Assembly (NCBI GenBank): GCA_009917445.1 | Contig: QZEE01000016.1 | Span: forward strand, 1 to 64,000 | Source of the DNA: a bacterium D16-76 | GTDB taxonomy: Bacteria; Bacillota; Clostridia; Oscillospirales; Acutalibacteraceae | Direction: 5' to 3' | Length of the DNA stretch: 64,000 nt | Shown: in pieces, positions 1 through 6,918 of the stretch | Position numbering within the stretch: the stretch's first letter is position 1 | Layout of the letters: each line of letters opens with the position of its first letter | Position numbers and translations under genes: made by a program | Notes under the pieces: model-generated | Told to the model about the DNA's origin: nothing | Database searches by the model: none | Seen by the model: the letters and a program-made list of their open reading frames with translations, nothing else

Positions 1-48
1 CTGGGGCACCAGATCTTCTATTGTTACCATGTGGTATTTCAGCTGCAT
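1..48 (-). CDS. Transposase N-terminus, IS1182-like, runs off the left edge
   Basis: Sixteen codons are visible on the minus strand, starting at an ATG at 46-48 and open to the window edge. The peptide begins MQLKYHMVTIEDLVPQ, which matches my recollection of the opening of IS1182/IS4-type transposases (a VTIEDLVPxDH motif). A GGGGG ribosome site lies 9 bases upstream and an extended -10 (TGGTATAAT) sits at about 74-82 on the same strand. No terminal inverted repeat could be confirmed, and the assignment rests on a short stretch. Confidence 0.5.
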   Translation of the reverse strand, partial: MQLKYHMVTIEDLVPQ

Positions 49-134
49 TTTCTCATCCCCCTGCTTCTATCATTATACCATATTGGGGGTGGCAGGGGAT
101 AGTTTGTCAACACGGCCAAATTGGGGCCAGACAA

Positions 135-155
135 AACGTTTGTAAAACAAACGTT
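135..155. repeat. Perfect 9-bp palindrome with 3-bp centre
   Basis: AACGTTTGT, AAA, ACAAACGTT. It lies between the IS-like start at the left edge and the terminator at 156-196. It could be a regulator site or part of a mobile-element end; nothing in the sequence decides which. Confidence 0.6.
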
Positions 156-196
156 GAAAGCCGTTTCGAGCAGCAGCTTGAAGCGGCTTTTTTGCT
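156..196 (+). terminator. Probable intrinsic terminator upstream of the Maff2-like gene
   Basis: An AAAGCCG arm pairs with a GCGGCTTT arm and runs into a TTTTTT tract at about 189-194. It would insulate the ICE remnant from transcription entering from the left. Confidence 0.55.
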
Positions 197-225
197 GCCC
201 AAATTTTATTTTCAGGAGGTATTTT

Positions 226-582
226 ATGACAAAATCCAAGAAAAAAGGCCGGAAGCTGGTCACAGCCTACTGGTCGCTGGTGGGGGCCGGTGCGGCGGTG
301 CTGGTATCGCTGCAGCAGGTGTACGCTGACACTATCTGGAATCGGTTTTCCACCATCATGAAGGATGTGTACGGGCAGCTGGTGGCTATCAGCACTATCG
401 TCGCGGTGACGGCCGCCGCCATCGCGCTGCTGGTGCGGATGATCTCCCGGAACCAGCGGGCGGTGGATGAGGCCACAAGCTGGCTCAAACGCATTGTAGT
501 GACGTGGATCACTTTGAATTCGTTAGGGTTCATCGTGGCGTATTTACAGCCGCTGATCGCCGGGGGCCAGTACACGGGATGA
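226..582 (+). CDS. Maff2-like/TrbC-like conjugation membrane protein
   Basis: A 118-residue protein with a basic N-terminus (KSKKKGRK), a hydrophobic segment at about residues 13-33 that reads like a signal or anchor, and two later hydrophobic stretches (about 48-66 and 88-108). Small two-helix proteins of this kind (Maff2, VirB2/TrbC-like) sit just before the VirB6/TrbL gene in Clostridia conjugative elements, and a truncated VirB6-like start does follow at 601. I chose ATG 226 because AGGAGGT lies 5 bases before it. Earlier in-frame starts would read through the terminator hairpin. Likely a channel component of a type IV secretion system that can no longer assemble here. Confidence 0.65.
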   Translation: MTKSKKKGRKLVTAYWSLVGAGAAVLVSLQQVYADTIWNRFSTIMKDVYGQLVAISTIVAVTAAAIALLVRMISRNQRAVDEATSWLKRIVVTWITLNSLGFIVAYLQPLIAGGQYTG

Positions 583-600
583 TGAAGGGGGCGAGACCTT

Positions 601-759
601 ATGCTTGATTGGATCTTCGAGGGCATCGTCACCTGGATCAGCAGCATTGTGGCCGAGCTGATGGACACCGTGTCCGGCCTTTTCCTGGACGCCCTGGGCA
701 CGGACATGACGGCCGTGGAGGAGTATTTCCCCTTCGTCAGCAGTGCCTTCACGGTATGA
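601..759 (+). pseudogene. VirB6/TrbL-like channel protein, truncated after 52 codons
   Basis: The frame opens at ATG 601 after GGGGGCGAG and reads MLDWIFEGIVTW, then LMDTVSGLFL and EEYFPFV, before a TGA at 757-759. This is the recognisable start of the large polytopic VirB6/TrbL-type protein of Clostridia ICEs, normally several hundred residues. Everything after residue 52, including all the main membrane spans, is missing. The coding sequence runs directly into the 3D-domain ORF in another frame. The junction (about 740-760) is most simply a deletion that joined two distant ICE genes. Confidence 0.6.
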
Positions 760-1144
760 GGGGACGCTCAGCCTGCGCCGGCCTAAATATGTGGATTTTG
801 ACGCGCCAGCCCCGGGAAGCAATATTTCACAGGGTACGCCCATCAGCACGATCCAGGTGGACGTTACCCACTATTGTGCCTGCTCCCTCTGCTGCGGCAG
901 CAACGCCGATGGCTTTACGGCAAGCGGGAAAAGGGCGGCCCGTGGCATGGTTGCCATGTCCAGCTACTACCCCTTCGGGACACAGATCATGATAAACGGC
1001 ACCATGTACACGGTTGAAGACCGGGGCGGCTCCGGCATTGAGAACGACCGAAGCCGGGTGGATATCTTCATACCCGACCATAATGAAGCGTTAAGGCTGG
1101 GGAGATACAAAACTACCGCACAAATTTACAGGATGGGAAGATGA
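743..1144 (+). CDS. 3D (Asp-Asp-Asp) domain protein, N-terminally truncated
   Basis: Up to 133 residues from a GTG at 743. Residues from about 38 to the end form a 3D domain: a TxxYCxCxxCCG-like opening, FTASGKxA, YPFGTQIMING, VEDRGG and SRVDIFIPDHNEALRLG, with the conserved D of DR and of VDI. 3D domains are double-psi beta barrels of lytic transglycosylase-like enzymes and often form the C-terminus of ICE-encoded wall hydrolases that open peptidoglycan for the conjugation channel. No signal peptide remains, because the 5' part was lost at the junction with the virB6 fragment. It overlaps the next ORF by ATGA. Whether it is still translated is unclear. Confidence 0.6.
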   Translation: MPSRYEGTLSLRRPKYVDFDAPAPGSNISQGTPISTIQVDVTHYCACSLCCGSNADGFTASGKRAARGMVAMSSYYPFGTQIMINGTMYTVEDRGGSGIENDRSRVDIFIPDHNEALRLGRYKTTAQIYRMGR

Positions 1145-1392
1145 CTATGGACGATAAAAACTACAACAATGTATACGCCATCCCGGCAAACTACACGGAT
1201 TCAGGCAAGATACTGGGCGGGATGCTGGAACTGCGCAATGCCTTGGAGGCAGGCATCCTGTTGCTGTTGGTGGGCTACCCGGAGCTGATGTGGATTCCGG
1301 TGGCTGGAACCATCAGGATCGTCATCATGACCCTGACGCTGCTGCCCCTGGGGGTGCTGGCTGTCATGGGCATCGACGGGGATTCGCTGTAG
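1141..1392 (+). CDS. PrgI/VirB3-like ICE membrane protein, probably truncated
   Basis: 83 residues starting at ATG 1141 (or 1147), overlapping the preceding stop by four bases. It has two hydrophobic spans (about residues 38-52 and 54-75), preceded by NNVYAIPANYTDSGKILGG. I associate this opening with the small membrane protein that lies before VirB4 in Clostridia ICEs and normally continues with a basic cytoplasmic tail. Here it ends at GIDGDSL followed by TAG, with more coding-like sequence in another frame afterwards, so a truncation or frameshift is likely. VirB4 itself is absent. Confidence 0.5.
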   Translation: MTMDDKNYNNVYAIPANYTDSGKILGGMLELRNALEAGILLLLVGYPELMWIPVAGTIRIVIMTLTLLPLGVLAVMGIDGDSL

Positions 1393-1399
1393 CGCTACC

Positions 1400-1525
1400 G
1401 GACAGGACGAACGTACAGAAGTGTACGTAGTACCAAAGGAGGAATTCCCCTCTTGGCTGGATGTCGGAAAAGCTATGCCCGATGCGGGCATGGAATTATA
1501 CGAAAAACCACCTCAAAATGGATAA
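1400..1525 (+). pseudogene. Coding-like remnant between ICE genes
   Basis: A 41-codon open stretch without a convincing start reads TEVYVVPKEEFPSWLDVGKA and ends ELYEKPPQNG at a TAA (1523-1525). It looks like the C-terminus of an ICE protein whose 5' part has been deleted. I do not recognise the family. Confidence 0.3.
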
Positions 1526-1688
1526 AAGCCATATGTAAAAACGGCCAATTTTTCATGTGCTGAAATTACACAAGGGAAAAGATGTGGAAAGCAAACGGTT
1601 CCGGCCTTTTTTCGCAAGTTCAGGATGTTTTTCAGTCCGAGAGAGAGGCAGCCAAGTCCGAAAACGATACAATGCAAGGGGTGACGAA

Positions 1689-2840
1689 ATGACTAAGTTC
1701 TGTCCCGGCAGTCATGTGTATGAGCTGGTCACATTGCTGTCATTTGCAGGGGAGTACCCTTTCCATTCTTTAGACATGCTTGGGAGCAAACGGGTCTATA
1801 AGGCGCTCATTGTCAAACTGACCCAGCCAGAGCAGTTCGTGAATACACAGACAGGCGAACAAATGGCTTGTAGGTTGTTTACGGTTACAGGGGGTGGGCA
1901 GTCAAAAACGGTGCGGCTCTATAAAAAAGCGTTACATATTTTAGATTGGGTGCATCCCGGCGCTTATCCGTACTATATGAGTTCTTTTTGGGAACACCGC
2001 CTCCCTGGCGACATGGCGCATATTGACCGTCATCATCGGGTGGCCGAGGCGGCTGCTTTGTGTGGACGGGCTGGCATGGAGGCAAGACCTTTTTATCTGC
2101 CCAAGCTGCAAAATCAGATGATTGCACAAACCATACCGCCAGGGCGCTTCTTCTACCTGGCCAGAGATATGAAGCGGGTAACCACTCAGGAAGTGAACAA
2201 AACTGCTTTCACTCGCCTGGTGGGGGCGGCTTTTTACCCCGGGGGATGCTATGCGGTATACAATACCCGCAGGGCCGCCATGAAATGGAATGGCATGGGT
2301 GAATTAAAAGCGCGGTATCACCTGGCTGATCTGTGTAGAATGAATACAGGGATCCAGGAGATCAGCTCGGCTTTATTTTTGGGATGGTCGGAAGAAATTG
2401 CCCTGCAGTCCTTCTTGGAGAAAAGCAAAGGGCAGAAAGTGAAGCCACGGGCAGATGCGGTCTATCGGCACATCCACTTCATCTCTATGGATAAAAATGG
2501 CGTCCGTCAGCTCCGCCTGCTCACCGCCCCCAACTGGCGGGAACGCCTGCTTGATTTGCTGTTCGACCCGGAGACACGCTCCTATGACCGGGGGATGTTT
2601 GAGTATGACGCCTGTGTGGACAGCACCTATGTCCTTTCTTATCTGGACGGCGATTTGGCCCGGCTTATCCGATTCAAGGAGGGAACGGAGGGCCACGCTG
2701 ACCCTTTGGAGGTGCTGTGCTTTCCCCACCAGGTGGGGTTCCTGCGGGAATACCTGGCGGGCCGGGCAGTCATAAAGACCATTGAGATGGATGCGGTGGA
2801 AGCTGCGTTGGAAATCGAAAGGAGGGGCGCCCTTGCATAA
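1689..2840 (+). CDS. Conserved ICE protein preceding VirD4 (replication-relaxation-like)
   Basis: 383 residues from ATG 1689, chosen because AGGGGTG lies just upstream and the protein then begins MTKFCPGSHVYELVTLLS, the usual opening of this family. An in-frame ATG at 1557 would add 44 atypical residues. The family has a winged-helix-like N-terminal half and a nuclease-fold-like C-terminal half, is found directly upstream of the VirD4/TraG coupling protein in Clostridia ICEs, and is often labelled replication-relaxation or mobilisation protein. Visible blocks include YMSSFWEHRLPGD, GMGELKARYHL and SYDRGMFEYDACVDSTY. Its 3' end overlaps the virD4 start by 8 bases, so the two are translationally coupled. 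It appears intact; its exact function is not established. Confidence 0.65.
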   Translation: MTKFCPGSHVYELVTLLSFAGEYPFHSLDMLGSKRVYKALIVKLTQPEQFVNTQTGEQMACRLFTVTGGGQSKTVRLYKKALHILDWVHPGAYPYYMSSFWEHRLPGDMAHIDRHHRVAEAAALCGRAGMEARPFYLPKLQNQMIAQTIPPGRFFYLARDMKRVTTQEVNKTAFTRLVGAAFYPGGCYAVYNTRRAAMKWNGMGELKARYHLADLCRMNTGIQEISSALFLGWSEEIALQSFLEKSKGQKVKPRADAVYRHIHFISMDKNGVRQLRLLTAPNWRERLLDLLFDPETRSYDRGMFEYDACVDSTYVLSYLDGDLARLIRFKEGTEGHADPLEVLCFPHQVGFLREYLAGRAVIKTIEMDAVEAALEIERRGALA

Positions 2841-4689
2841 ACGGAGAGCGGCCATTATTGGCGCCTGTGTTCTGGGGATGGTGGCCTTGCTGTACCTGGG
2901 CGGCCTGTTCGGGCAGCTTTTAGCTGGCTATCGGGAATGGCTTCGTCAGGACGGGATCAGCGGAAACGCCCGGATGGCGCCTATAAGCTGGAACCCAGCA
3001 GACTGCTTTGCCGGGGTCTTTACCGCCAATGGCCTCCGGGGGATGGGCCTGCTTCTGCTGGCCATTGGCGGTGTGCTGGCCTATTTCAAGTTTCAGAACC
3101 GGCTTGGCAGCAGCGGCAGCGATCCCCGGGGCTTTAGTTTGAGCAAATCCGGCACCTATGGCACGGCCAGTTGGATGACGGAGAAGGAGATGCAGCAGAT
3201 GCTGGAGGTAGCGCCCATCAGCAAAGCAAAAGGCACCATTCTGGGCGAGTACCACGGCAAGGCGGTCTGTATGCCGGTGGACACCCGGCTCAACCGGCAC
3301 ATCGCCATTTTCGGCGCGTCAGGGACGATGAAGTCCCGGGCAGTCATACGAAACGCGCTCTTTCAGTGTATCAAAAGAGGGGAATCCGTGGTCATTACAG
3401 ACCCCAAGGCCGAGCTCTACAGCGATACGGCGGAGCTTTTCAGGAAGTATGGCTACGAGGTGAAAGTGTTCAATCTGGTTGACCCGGCCCACGGCGATTC
3501 CTGGAACTGTATGACTGATTTGAACGGTGACACCCTCATGGCCCAGGTGCTGACGGACGTTATCATCGGCAACACGAGCGCCGGGAAGGGCGACAAATTC
3601 TGGGACAGCGGGGAGGGAAACCTCTTAAAAGCTTTGATTCTGCTCATCGACCAAGACCCCACCCTGGACAAAAGTGGGAAACATCTGCCCGCCATGTACC
3701 AGCTCTTGACCCAGAACAGCGAGCGGCAGCTGACGGCGCTGTTCGAGAAGCTGCCTATGGGGCACCCGGCCCGCGCCCCCTTTAATCTGTTCAGCCAGTC
3801 CAGCGACACGGTGCGCTCCGGCATCATCCTGGGCCTAGGCACCCGGTTGCAGGTGCTGCAGAACCCAGCAGTGGCGAAGATCATCAGCCGGTCGGATATC
3901 AGCCTGACAGCCCCGGCCCAGCGCAAGTGCGCCTACTTCATCATTTTGAGCGACCAGGACGCCACCATGGCGTTCCTGTCCTCGCTATTTTTCTCGTTCC
4001 TGTTCATCCGCCTGACCCGCTTTGCAGACAGCAGCCCCGGCAGGCGGTGCCCGGTGCCGGTCAACCTGATACTGGATGAATTCAACAACTGTGGCAGAAT
4101 TGGCGGCGCGGCAGACGGGTCAGACTTTGCCCGGTCATTGTCAGTGATACGCTCCCGGGATATCCGGGTGATGCTGGCAGTACAGAGCCTGGGGCAGCTG
4201 CAGAATCGGTATCCCAACAATCTCTGGTCGGAAATTATAGGCAACTGCGACATCCAGCTCATGCTGGGCTGCACCGACGACATGACTGCCCAATACTTTT
4301 CCTCCCGCAGCGGCGATATGAGCATCCGGGTGGATTCCACGTCCACCACCCGCCAGACCATGGCGGTGGCCCAACTCATCGCCCAGTACCGTCAGACCGA
4401 GGGCCAAGGCCGGCGCAAGCTGCTTACCCCAGATGAGGTGCTGCGCCTGCCCAATGAGGAGCTGTTGTGCGTTATCCGGGGCTGCAATGTGCTAAAACTC
4501 AAAAAGCTGGACTACACCCTGCACCCCATGGCCGGGGAGTTGAAAAACTGTTCCATTATGGATTACCGGCCTGTGCAGGCGGCAGCGCCTGTGACCCGGC
4601 CACAGCAAGAGCCTGCTCACCCAAATCCAGAGAAAAAGAAGGCAAAGGCGGGGCTTTACAGCTCGACAAAGCCGCCTACAGATTTCTAA
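2833..4689 (+). CDS. VirD4/TraG-family type IV coupling protein
   Basis: 618 residues from a TTG at 2833 with GGAGGGG directly before it; the longer ATG 2782 reading would begin inside the upstream gene with a non-native sequence. Two N-terminal membrane spans (about 5-25 and 65-85) precede a cytoplasmic ATPase. Walker A is FGASGTMKSR at about residue 158, Walker B is LILDEFNNCG at about 413, and conserved blocks VVITDPKAELY and ITDNDRA-opposed RSLSVIRSRDIRVMLAVQSL match TraG/VirD4. The protein forms a hexamer that couples the relaxase-DNA complex to the transfer channel. It is full length, but relaxase, VirB4 and most of VirB6 are missing, so it is probably orphaned. Confidence 0.9.
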   Translation: MHKRRAAIIGACVLGMVALLYLGGLFGQLLAGYREWLRQDGISGNARMAPISWNPADCFAGVFTANGLRGMGLLLLAIGGVLAYFKFQNRLGSSGSDPRGFSLSKSGTYGTASWMTEKEMQQMLEVAPISKAKGTILGEYHGKAVCMPVDTRLNRHIAIFGASGTMKSRAVIRNALFQCIKRGESVVITDPKAELYSDTAELFRKYGYEVKVFNLVDPAHGDSWNCMTDLNGDTLMAQVLTDVIIGNTSAGKGDKFWDSGEGNLLKALILLIDQDPTLDKSGKHLPAMYQLLTQNSERQLTALFEKLPMGHPARAPFNLFSQSSDTVRSGIILGLGTRLQVLQNPAVAKIISRSDISLTAPAQRKCAYFIILSDQDATMAFLSSLFFSFLFIRLTRFADSSPGRRCPVPVNLILDEFNNCGRIGGAADGSDFARSLSVIRSRDIRVMLAVQSLGQLQNRYPNNLWSEIIGNCDIQLMLGCTDDMTAQYFSSRSGDMSIRVDSTSTTRQTMAVAQLIAQYRQTEGQGRRKLLTPDEVLRLPNEELLCVIRGCNVLKLKKLDYTLHPMAGELKNCSIMDYRPVQAAAPVTRPQQEPAHPNPEKKKAKAGLYSSTKPPTDF

Positions 4690-4777
4690 TATTTTCAGAA
4701 ATGTATTGCTATTGTGCGCACATAGAGATATAATAAGTAGTGAAATCTATTGGTACCACAGGAAAGGAGCGTTTCAC

Positions 4778-5083
4778 ATGGCCAAAACAGCAAATCTCTA
4801 TGCCCGCATTGAGCCGGAGGTAAAAGAACAGGCCGAGAGCATTTTGACCGCGTTGGGCATCCCCGTCTCCAACGCCATCAATATGTTCTATAAGCAGATC
4901 ATCTTGCAGCGCGGTATCCCTTTTGAGATGAAGCTGCCACAGACGAAGGTGGTGGATATGAGCGGGCTGACCATGCGGGAGCTTGATGCAGAATTGGACA
5001 AGGGCTATCAGGATGTTCTGGCTGGCAGGACAAAACCAGCAGGGGAAGTGTTTGAGGGAATCCGAAAGGATTATGGGATATGA
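4778..5083 (+). CDS. RelB/DinJ-family antitoxin
   Basis: 101 residues from ATG 4778, with AAAGGAG 8 bases upstream. The N-terminus (AKTANLYARIEPEVKEQAE) is the ribbon-helix-helix DNA-binding fold of RelB/DinJ, followed by the family block LGIPVSNAINMFYKQIILQRGIPFE. The C-terminal 40 residues (MRELDAELDKGYQDVLAG onward) should wrap the toxin. The gene overlaps the toxin start by ATGA, giving coupled synthesis. Antitoxins of this type normally repress their own promoter; the AT-rich 4690-4760 stretch is the likely control region. As an addiction module it may be why this dead element is retained. Confidence 0.88.
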   Translation: MAKTANLYARIEPEVKEQAESILTALGIPVSNAINMFYKQIILQRGIPFEMKLPQTKVVDMSGLTMRELDAELDKGYQDVLAGRTKPAGEVFEGIRKDYGI

Positions 5084-5406
5084 GTATTTATTCCGTCAAA
5101 GTCACGGCCCAGGCTGAGCGGGACTTGCGTGGTGTCTATGAGTATATTGCCTATGAGCTGCAATCACCGCAAAGTGCTGCCGCCCAGCTCTCAAGGCTGG
5201 AAGAAAGTATCCGCGCTCTTGACCAGATGCCGGATCGGTTTCGCCGGTATGACAGAGAGCCATGGCATAGCCGGGGCTGGCGCATTATGCCGGTAGACCA
5301 CTATTGCGTATTCTACGTGCCTGACCACGGCCGAAGGGTTGTGGAAGTTACCCGCGTACTATACGGAGGCAGGGACATAGAGCATACCCTGGCAGGCGAG
5401 GAATAA
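5080..5406 (+). CDS. RelE/ParE-family toxin
   Basis: 108 residues starting within the antitoxin stop (ATGA). The sequence follows the RelE/ParE pattern: KVTAQAERDLRGVYEYIAYEL, then RLEESIRALDQMPDRFRRY, and a C-terminal strand region DHYCVFYVPDHGRRVVEVTRVLYGGRDIE. The GRDI ending is typical of RelE-like mRNA interferases, although ParE-type gyrase poisons share the same fold and cannot be excluded. It lies immediately downstream of its RelB/DinJ partner and is followed by a strong terminator, so the pair forms a self-contained module inside the ICE remnant. Confidence 0.87.
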   Translation: MSIYSVKVTAQAERDLRGVYEYIAYELQSPQSAAAQLSRLEESIRALDQMPDRFRRYDREPWHSRGWRIMPVDHYCVFYVPDHGRRVVEVTRVLYGGRDIEHTLAGEE

Positions 5407-5430
5407 TCGCAGAAGCAACAGAAAGCAGTC

Positions 5431-5457
5431 GGCACCTCTTTGCAGGGTGCCTTTTTG
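5431..5457 (+). terminator. Terminator of the toxin-antitoxin operon
   Basis: GGCACC and GGTGCC arms around TCTTTGCAG are followed by TTTTT. A second long imperfect palindrome (AAGTGCAG...CTGCACTT, about 5466-5515) lies directly behind it. Confidence 0.75.
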
Positions 5458-5576
5458 TACCATAAAAGTGCAGGAGATAAAGCATCTATCAGTGCTTTAC
5501 CCTCTGCACTTATTTTTATGATAAAGTAATTGGCACGGCAAGGTTCTTTCAGGCCATTTTTCAGGAGATATTTTTT

Positions 5577-6635
5577 ATGTTATACGATGAAACTTTATTG
5601 CAGGATAACCAGCCGCCCCAAACCAGGATGGAAATGGAGGGCTCCCCGGCGGAAGGCGGGCTCAGACATGTACTGGAGGGTTCGTTTCCCCAAACCGGCT
5701 CGGATTTGCCCGAAGACGGCGAGGAGATGGGCGATTCCAAAGCCGGTTCTGAGGCTATCTCCCAAACCAGCTCAGAAAGTGGCGATGGATCGGAATTCTC
5801 TTCGGATCCAAGCTTTGAGGAGGCTGAAGGCACCCCTCTCCTCCAGACTGGCTCAAAAATGGCCGAAAATGAGGGAAGCGTGGACCTGAAGGCGCCTGGC
5901 AACGCCGTTTCCTCCCAAACCGGTATAAAAATGGGCCGGAAGGACCGTGGATCCGCATCTCCGGTGTTCTCCCAGAGCCAGTCTGGGAGAACACCGACCC
6001 GGCGCAGGCGGGTTATACGACGCACGCCGGTGCTGGCCATTGGCGACGGCCTCGCTGTGGAAACCGACGCGGACAAGGCCCGCAGCGACCTGCTCGACCT
6101 GGTGGAGTCCCAGAAAACGGGCCGCATCCTTACAGGCACCATCCAGGGGGCGGAGCGCCCCAAGCCCGAAACGTCCTTGGCAGTCCTGTACCACGGTTCT
6201 TTCAAAATTATCATTCCCGCAGAGCAGGCTGTGACTTTGCCAGACGACCGCCGGGGGCGTTCGGTGGCAGAGCTGTACAATTATATGCTTACCAAGCGCC
6301 TGGGCGCGGAGGTGGACTACATCGTGAAGGGCGTGGAGCCGCGAACCGGTCTGGCAGCCGGGAGCCGCCTAGAAGCTAAGGTGAAAAACATGAATATGAA
6401 AGAATACAGTGGACTGTCTTCCGATAAAACAACCAATGTTAAAGAGGCGATACCTATCCACTTGAAGATGACGCTTACCATTAAGGAGGCCGCAGAGTAC
6501 AGCAATATTGGTATCAACAAGATCGATGCATTATTGAAACAGCCAAACTGCCCCTTTGTGCTCTTTGTGGGAAACAAAAAGCTGGTCAAGCGCCGGGCAT
6601 TTGAGGAGTTTATCAGTGCCAAACTGATTATCTGA
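5577..6635 (+). CDS. Chimeric ICE ORF: 24-residue repeats, S1-like region, excisionase tail
   Basis: 352 residues from ATG 5577 after CAGGAGAT. Three parts are visible. Residues about 14-120 hold five acidic units spaced 24, 24, 27 and 24 residues apart, each beginning QT (at 15, 39, 63, 90, 114). Residues about 143-265 (RRRVIRRTPVLAIGDG through DYIVKGVEPRTG) match the N-terminal part of a conserved ICE protein sometimes annotated as S1-like. The last 80 residues are an excisionase helix-turn-helix (LTIKEAAEYSNIGINKI). The middle protein normally continues further, so a deletion seems to have fused it in frame to xis. The joined ORF is open throughout; whether the fusion is made as one protein is unknown. 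Confidence 0.55.
   Translation: MLYDETLLQDNQPPQTRMEMEGSPAEGGLRHVLEGSFPQTGSDLPEDGEEMGDSKAGSEAISQTSSESGDGSEFSSDPSFEEAEGTPLLQTGSKMAENEGSVDLKAPGNAVSSQTGIKMGRKDRGSASPVFSQSQSGRTPTRRRRVIRRTPVLAIGDGLAVETDADKARSDLLDLVESQKTGRILTGTIQGAERPKPETSLAVLYHGSFKIIIPAEQAVTLPDDRRGRSVAELYNYMLTKRLGAEVDYIVKGVEPRTGLAAGSRLEAKVKNMNMKEYSGLSSDKTTNVKEAIPIHLKMTLTIKEAAEYSNIGINKIDALLKQPNCPFVLFVGNKKLVKRRAFEEFISAKLII
5616..5940 (+). repeat. Five-copy 72-bp-period repeat inside the chimeric ORF
   Basis: Copies begin near 5616, 5688, 5761, 5842 and 5914. Each opens with CCCAAACCGG or a close variant and continues with a loose AAAATGGCC block. The spacing is 72, 72, 81 and 72 bases, so the reading frame is always kept. Confidence 0.6.
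5962..5996. repeat. Perfect 15-bp inverted repeat (hairpin) inside the ORF
   Basis: CGGTGTTCTCCCAGA, a 5-base loop GCCAG, then TCTGGGAGAACACCG. It encodes part of SPVFSQSQSGRTPTR and sits at the boundary between the repeat region and the S1-like region. Confidence 0.8.
6390..6635 (+). CDS. Excisionase (Xis), Tn916-like, as internal reading frame
   Basis: An 81-residue product could start at ATG 6390 (or 6396) inside the chimeric ORF in the same frame, with AAGGTG just upstream. It carries the winged-helix excisionase pattern MTLTIKEAAEYSNIGINKI, then a basic wing GNKKLVKRRAFEEFI, as in Tn916-family Xis. Xis bends the element ends and steers integrase toward excision. Its normal partner, the tyrosine integrase, should follow immediately and is reduced to a stub at 6776. 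The original independent start may still be used, or the gene may now exist only as the tail of the fusion. Confidence 0.6.
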   Translation: MNMKEYSGLSSDKTTNVKEAIPIHLKMTLTIKEAAEYSNIGINKIDALLKQPNCPFVLFVGNKKLVKRRAFEEFISAKLII

Positions 6636-6684
6636 ATGCATGGAGGAAAAATCCTCTGGTGCGCACCAAAATTGGCCGAAAACC

Positions 6685-6714
6685 TTGAAATGTGTTCGAG
6701 TCCTATGCTATAAT
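6685..6714 (+). promoter_or_regulatory. Promoter of the lost integrase
   Basis: TTGAAA (6685-6690), an 18-base spacer and an extended -10 TGCTATAAT ending at 6714. It lies between xis and the integrase stub, where Tn916-like elements place the int promoter. Confidence 0.7.
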
Positions 6715-6775
6715 AATATGTCGCGAAGGACTCTTTTTACGCACGTCCAATGTGTTAAGAAAGGAGTTTCAAAAC

Positions 6776-6820
6776 ATCGGTAAAAATCTAAAAGGCAAAG
6801 AATGTGGCCCCTCTTTGAGT
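6776..6820 (+). pseudogene. Integrase stub, about 11 codons, start changed to ATC
   Basis: After AAAGGAG (6760-6766) the frame reads I/M-GKNLKGKECG and then PSLS followed by TGA. GKxLKGKExG is, from memory, the opening of the tyrosine integrase that follows xis in many Clostridia ICEs. Two lesions are visible: the expected ATG is ATC, and the match stops at about 6810, where a terminator hairpin begins. This marks the probable right break of the element. Confidence 0.5.
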
Positions 6821-6840
6821 TGAAAGAGTGGCCGCTTTTT
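6806..6840 (+). terminator. Intrinsic terminator after the integrase stub
   Basis: GGCCCCTCTTT pairs with AAAGAGTGGCC across a 6-base loop and is followed by GCTTTTT. It separates ICE-remnant transcription from the nuclease gene. Confidence 0.8.
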
Positions 6841-6849
6841 ATTCTTGGG

Positions 6850-6878
6850 TTGCAATGCTACCGGTCATATGATATACT
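6850..6878 (+). promoter_or_regulatory. Promoter of the Mrr-like nuclease gene
   Basis: TTGCAA (6850-6855), a 17-base spacer and TATACT (6873-6878). Transcription would begin near 6885, which rules out the upstream in-frame ATG at 6802 as the start. Confidence 0.7.
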
Positions 6879-6918
6879 AAAACAAATTATGAAGCAGATG
6901 GAAGGGGATATGGGTAAT

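Noticed and set aside
5616-5940. The periodic repeat considered as a CRISPR array.
   Set aside because: Units are imperfect, 72 bases apart, and in frame with a protein; there are no cas genes.
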